Shown here piece by piece: positions 5,806 through 7,929 of a DNA stretch of 7,929 bases. This stretch comes from Erysipelotrichaceae bacterium (lineage in GTDB: Bacteria > Bacillota_I > Bacilli_A > Erysipelotrichales > Erysipelotrichaceae): contig JAHHRC010000060.1 in NCBI GenBank assembly GCA_020026035.1, positions 1 to 7,929 of the forward strand, written 5' to 3'. Both the position numbers and the translations under genes were made by a program. The notes under the pieces are model-generated. The model ran no database searches. It saw only the letters and a program-made list of their open reading frames with translations, and had not been told where the DNA came from. Position 1 is the first letter of the stretch. Each line of letters opens with the position of its first letter.

Positions 5806-5811
5806 GGAGGG
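5806..5811 (+). promoter_or_regulatory. Ribosome binding site of sufU
   Basis: GGAGGG sits 6 nt before the sufU ATG at 5818, in the 13-nt gap after the sufS stop. It is the strongest site inside the operon and the only internal gene start not overlapping its predecessor, so SufU can be translated independently of SufS. Confidence 0.7.
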
Positions 5812-5817
5812 TAAAGT

Positions 5818-6285
5818 ATGGGAAAGAATAGTTTATTAAATGATCCTATGGTGTTGCGTGAGTTGATCATGGACCACTATAAATACCCACACAATCATGG
5901 CTTAAAGAAGTGTGATGCCTATTGTTCGTGTCATCTAGCAGCCGATTCTTGTATTGACGATATCACCGTTGAAACCAAGATTGAAGATGGAAAGATTCAA
6001 GACGTTCGCTTTGATGGCGAAGCTTGTACCATTTCTACGGCTTCTACAAGTATGCTATCAGACCTATTGATGGGAAAGACAGTCGAACAAGCAAAAATCA
6101 TCATGCAGAATTATTACGATATGCTGGATGGCAAAGAGTATGATGAAGATATTTTAGAAGAAGCAGTTGCGATGAAGAATGTATACAAACAAGCGAATCG
6201 TATTAACTGCGCATTGATTGGTTGGCGTGCTTTAAACCAACTCATCGAAGAAAGTGAGGCCAAGGAAGATGGAAAACACGAATAA
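5818..6285 (+). CDS. sufU: SufU, zinc-dependent sulfur acceptor for SufS
   Basis: SufU takes the persulfide sulfur from SufS and delivers it to SufB; it has an IscU fold but acts as a zinc sulfurtransferase. The 155 residues match the family length. Landmarks are LRELIMDHYKYPHNHG (13-28), the first zinc motif DSCID (43-47, ligands C45 and D47), GEACTIS (C70) and RINCALIGW (C131). The segment YYDMLDGKEYDEDILEEAVAMKNV (99-122) is the extra block before the last Cys that separates SufU from IscU. Two features are unusual. The zinc motif reads Cys-Ile-Asp where the family has Cys-Gly-Asp. Three further cysteines (C32, C36, C38) stand just before it in a stretch that normally has few. It lies between sufS and sufB, the usual place in Bacillota, and overlaps sufB by 17 nt. 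Confidence 0.94.
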   Translation: MGKNSLLNDPMVLRELIMDHYKYPHNHGLKKCDAYCSCHLAADSCIDDITVETKIEDGKIQDVRFDGEACTISTASTSMLSDLLMGKTVEQAKIIMQNYYDMLDGKEYDEDILEEAVAMKNVYKQANRINCALIGWRALNQLIEESEAKEDGKHE

Positions 6286-7678
6286 AGAAGTCTTAAAAGC
6301 CCAAGATGAGTACCAATATGGTTTCAAAGATGAAGACGTATCGGTATTTAAAACAAAACGTGGTTTAACAGAAGAAATCGTGCGTGAAATCTCACGTATT
6401 AAAGAAGAACCGGAATGGATGTTGCAATTCCGTTTAGATGCATATCATAAGTTTGTTGAAAGAGAGATGCCAACTTGGGGTCCAGATCTTTCAACGGTAG
6501 ACTTTGATGAATACATTTACTACATCAAACCTGCTAAGAAACAATCTGCCGACTGGGAAGATGTTCCAGATACGATTAAGGATACCTTTGATCGTTTGGG
6601 AATTCCGGAAGCGGAAAAGAAGTTCTTAGCTGGTGTTACAACCCAGTATGAATCCGAAGTTGTGTATCACAACATGTTGGATGAAGTACAAGAAAAGGGC
6701 GTTATTTTCTTAGATACCGACTCGGCATTGAAGTATTGCCCAGAGTTATTTAAGAAGTATTTCTCCAAATGTGTACCTGCAACTGACAACAAGTTTGCTT
6801 GTTTGAATTCAGCAGTATGGTCTGGTGGTAGCTTTATCTACGTACCAGAAGGCGTGGAATTAGAGAAGCCACTACAATCCTATTTCCGTATCAATACCGA
6901 ACAAATGGGACAGTTTGAACGTACGTTGATCATTTGTGACAAGGGTTCAAAGCTAAACTATGTTGAAGGATGTACAGCACCTGTGTATTCGAAGGACTCC
7001 CTTCACGCAGCGGTTGTTGAAGTGTTTGTCGAAGAAGGTGCATCCGTACGGTATTCAAGTGTACAAAACTGGTCTAAGAATATCTTAAACTTAGCCACAA
7101 AGAGAGCTCGTGTTGAAGCACATGGCTTAATGGAATGGGTCGATGGTAACATCGGTTCCCGCATTAACATGAAGTATCCAGCCTGTGTATTAGCAGGGGA
7201 ATATGCCCGTGCGCAATGTATTTCGATTGCCGTTGCAGGCGAAGGTCAAGTGCAGGATAGTGGGGCAAAGATGTATCACTTAGCTCCATATACTTCTTCA
7301 AATATTATTTCAAAGTCGATTTCTCACAATGGTGGTGTATCCAACTACCGTGGGGAAGTGTTCCATGGACCACGTGCTGACTTTGCAAAGACGAAGGTTG
7401 AATGTGATACTCTAATCTTAGATGAAAAGAGTTCCTCAGACACCTATCCTACGAATATTGGTAAAAACAATACTTCAACAATTGAACACGAAGCGACTGT
7501 TTCAAAAGTATCCGAAGCACAGTTGTTCTACTTGATGAGTCGTGGATTAACCGAAGCACAAGCGACGGAAATGATTGTCATGGGATTCATTGAACCATTC
7601 ACAAGAGAATTACCAATGGAATATGCGGTTGAGTTGAATCAATTGATGAAACTTGACATGAGCGGATCTGTTGGATAA
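6269..7678 (+). CDS. sufB: SufB, Fe-S cluster scaffold subunit
   Basis: SufB is the cluster-building subunit of the cytosolic SufBC2D complex. From the ATG at 6269 the protein has 469 residues and aligns end to end with Bacillus SufB as I remember it: EYQYGFKDEDVSVF near the start, EEPEWMLQFRL, FDRLGIPEAEKKFLAGV, TDNKFACLNSAVWSGGSFIYVPEGV, MGQFERTLII, VEGCTAPVYS (C235), MEWVDGNIGS, LAPYTSSNIISKSIS, and the end LPMEYAVELN. The acceptor-site residues are kept: Cys in VECDTLI (C379, matching E. coli SufB Cys405) and His-Glu in IEHEAT (H407, E408). An in-frame GTG at 6254 would add five residues; the ATG is preferred because GAGG lies 9 nt upstream and because SufB N-termini are short. It overlaps sufU by 17 nt and ends the operon at a terminator directly after the stop. 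Confidence 0.97.
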   Translation: MENTNKEVLKAQDEYQYGFKDEDVSVFKTKRGLTEEIVREISRIKEEPEWMLQFRLDAYHKFVEREMPTWGPDLSTVDFDEYIYYIKPAKKQSADWEDVPDTIKDTFDRLGIPEAEKKFLAGVTTQYESEVVYHNMLDEVQEKGVIFLDTDSALKYCPELFKKYFSKCVPATDNKFACLNSAVWSGGSFIYVPEGVELEKPLQSYFRINTEQMGQFERTLIICDKGSKLNYVEGCTAPVYSKDSLHAAVVEVFVEEGASVRYSSVQNWSKNILNLATKRARVEAHGLMEWVDGNIGSRINMKYPACVLAGEYARAQCISIAVAGEGQVQDSGAKMYHLAPYTSSNIISKSISHNGGVSNYRGEVFHGPRADFAKTKVECDTLILDEKSSSDTYPTNIGKNNTSTIEHEATVSKVSEAQLFYLMSRGLTEAQATEMIVMGFIEPFTRELPMEYAVELNQLMKLDMSGSVG

Positions 7679-7680
7679 GG

Positions 7681-7704
7681 AAAAAGCCCGCTTTGGGCTT
7701 TTTT
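7681..7704 (+). terminator. Intrinsic terminator of the suf operon
   Basis: A 9-bp perfect stem AAAAAGCCC (7681-7689) / GGGCTTTTT (7695-7703) with a 5-nt loop ends in six T (7699-7704). It starts 2 nt after the sufB stop, so sufCDSUB is the whole transcription unit. Confidence 0.95.
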
Positions 7705-7720
7705 ATTGGTTGCATAAAGA

Positions 7721-7749
7721 TTGCTTTAAACTGCTTACAATCCTACAAT
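7721..7749 (+). promoter_or_regulatory. Probable promoter of the flavin reductase-like gene
   Basis: TTGCTT (7721-7726) and TACAAT (7744-7749, 5 of 6 to TATAAT) are 17 nt apart, just after the suf terminator. A second TACAAT at 7736-7741 has no partner at a good distance. The -35 is weak (TTG only). The -10 would place the start near or just before the ribosome binding site, giving a very short leader. Confidence 0.4.
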
Positions 7750-7755
7750 ACAACT

Positions 7756-7761
7756 AGGAGG
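7756..7761 (+). promoter_or_regulatory. Ribosome binding site of the flavin reductase-like gene
   Basis: A perfect AGGAGG lies 7 nt before the ATG at 7769, which makes this start secure although the gene runs off the window. Confidence 0.85.
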
Positions 7762-7768
7762 AATTGGT

Positions 7769-7929
7769 ATGGAGATTAGTTCACTATTTAAATTGAGTTA
7801 TGGATTGTATGTCTTAGCAGCACATGAAGATGGCTTTGATAATGCATGTATTATCAATACGGCCATGCAAGTAACCGATACACCATTACGGATGATTGTC
7901 GTTGTAAACAAGGGTAACAAGACCTATGA
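7769..7929 (+). CDS. Flavin reductase-like domain protein, N-terminal part (3' end outside window)
   Basis: Only the first 53 codons are present. The start FKLSYGLYVLAAHEDGFDNACIINTAMQVT, followed by PLRMIVVVNKGNKT, is the N-terminal strand pattern of the FMN-binding flavin reductase-like (FlRed) domain. In anaerobic Bacillota and Clostridia this domain often occurs in flavoredoxin-type proteins, sometimes fused to rubredoxin. Such proteins move electrons between NAD(P)H, flavin and small iron proteins, often in oxygen or peroxide defence. The start codon is supported by the AGGAGG at 7756-7761. The gene is separated from suf by a terminator and probably has its own promoter. Whether a rubredoxin domain follows cannot be seen; if it does, the protein would be an iron-dependent neighbour of the Fe-S operon. 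The domain call is moderately firm, the subtype open. Confidence 0.75.
   Translation, partial: MEISSLFKLSYGLYVLAAHEDGFDNACIINTAMQVTDTPLRMIVVVNKGNKTY

Noticed and set aside
6254..6268. GTG start giving sufB five extra residues
   Set aside because: The ATG at 6269 has GAGG at proper spacing and gives the usual short SufB N-terminus; the GTG has only a weak purine run before it.
1..7929. Mobile element, phage, CRISPR or defence system
   Set aside because: No transposase, integrase, repeat array, terminal inverted repeats or defence-family motifs were seen; gene style is uniform across the window.

Overview
The window looks like a chromosomal segment of a low-GC Gram-positive bacterium (Bacillota). 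The signs are AGGAGG-type ribosome binding sites, short AT-rich promoters, a sufC-sufD-sufS-sufU-sufB operon order, SufU instead of SufE/SufA, and PrsA/SurA-like surface foldase proteins next to a HIT-family gene. The compact SufD and the tandem PrsA-like pair suggest an Erysipelotrichia-like lineage. That placement is an inference and was not tested by any search.

Left part (1-2778): the C-terminal end of an unrecognised plus-strand gene stops at 288, followed by a hairpin that can terminate in both directions (293-323). The next three genes are on the minus strand. A membrane-anchored PrsA-like protein (1681-2754) and a PrsA-like lipoprotein (787-1668) form a two-gene operon that ends at a C(UUCG)G-loop terminator (761-782). 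A HIT-family nucleotide hydrolase/transferase (327-722) follows with its own extended -10 promoter. Both PrsA-like proteins appear to lack the usual parvulin histidines, so they are more likely chaperones than active prolyl isomerases.

Middle (2779-2959): a 181-bp divergent promoter region between the prsA-like operon and the suf operon. It holds promoters in both directions and two short inverted repeats that could be operators. The promoter positions move both flanking starts inward from the longest open frames.

Right part (2960-7678): a complete SUF iron-sulfur cluster operon, sufCDSUB, tightly packed with overlaps of 1, 13 and 17 nt and one 13-nt gap. SufS removes sulfur from cysteine, SufU accepts it, and the SufB-SufC-SufD scaffold ATPase builds the cluster. 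Several parts are non-standard: SufD is only 268 residues and lacks the usual N-terminal domain; SufU has a Cys-Ile-Asp zinc motif and three extra cysteines; SufS appears to have Gln in place of the His that swaps zinc ligands with SufU in Bacillus subtilis; SufC has a C-terminal tail carrying its only cysteine. A strong terminator (7681-7704) closes the operon. A new gene for a flavin-reductase-domain protein starts at 7769 and runs off the window.

I found no mobile elements, CRISPR arrays, tRNA or rRNA. The operon is a known system; what deserves a second look is the set of departures in its components.
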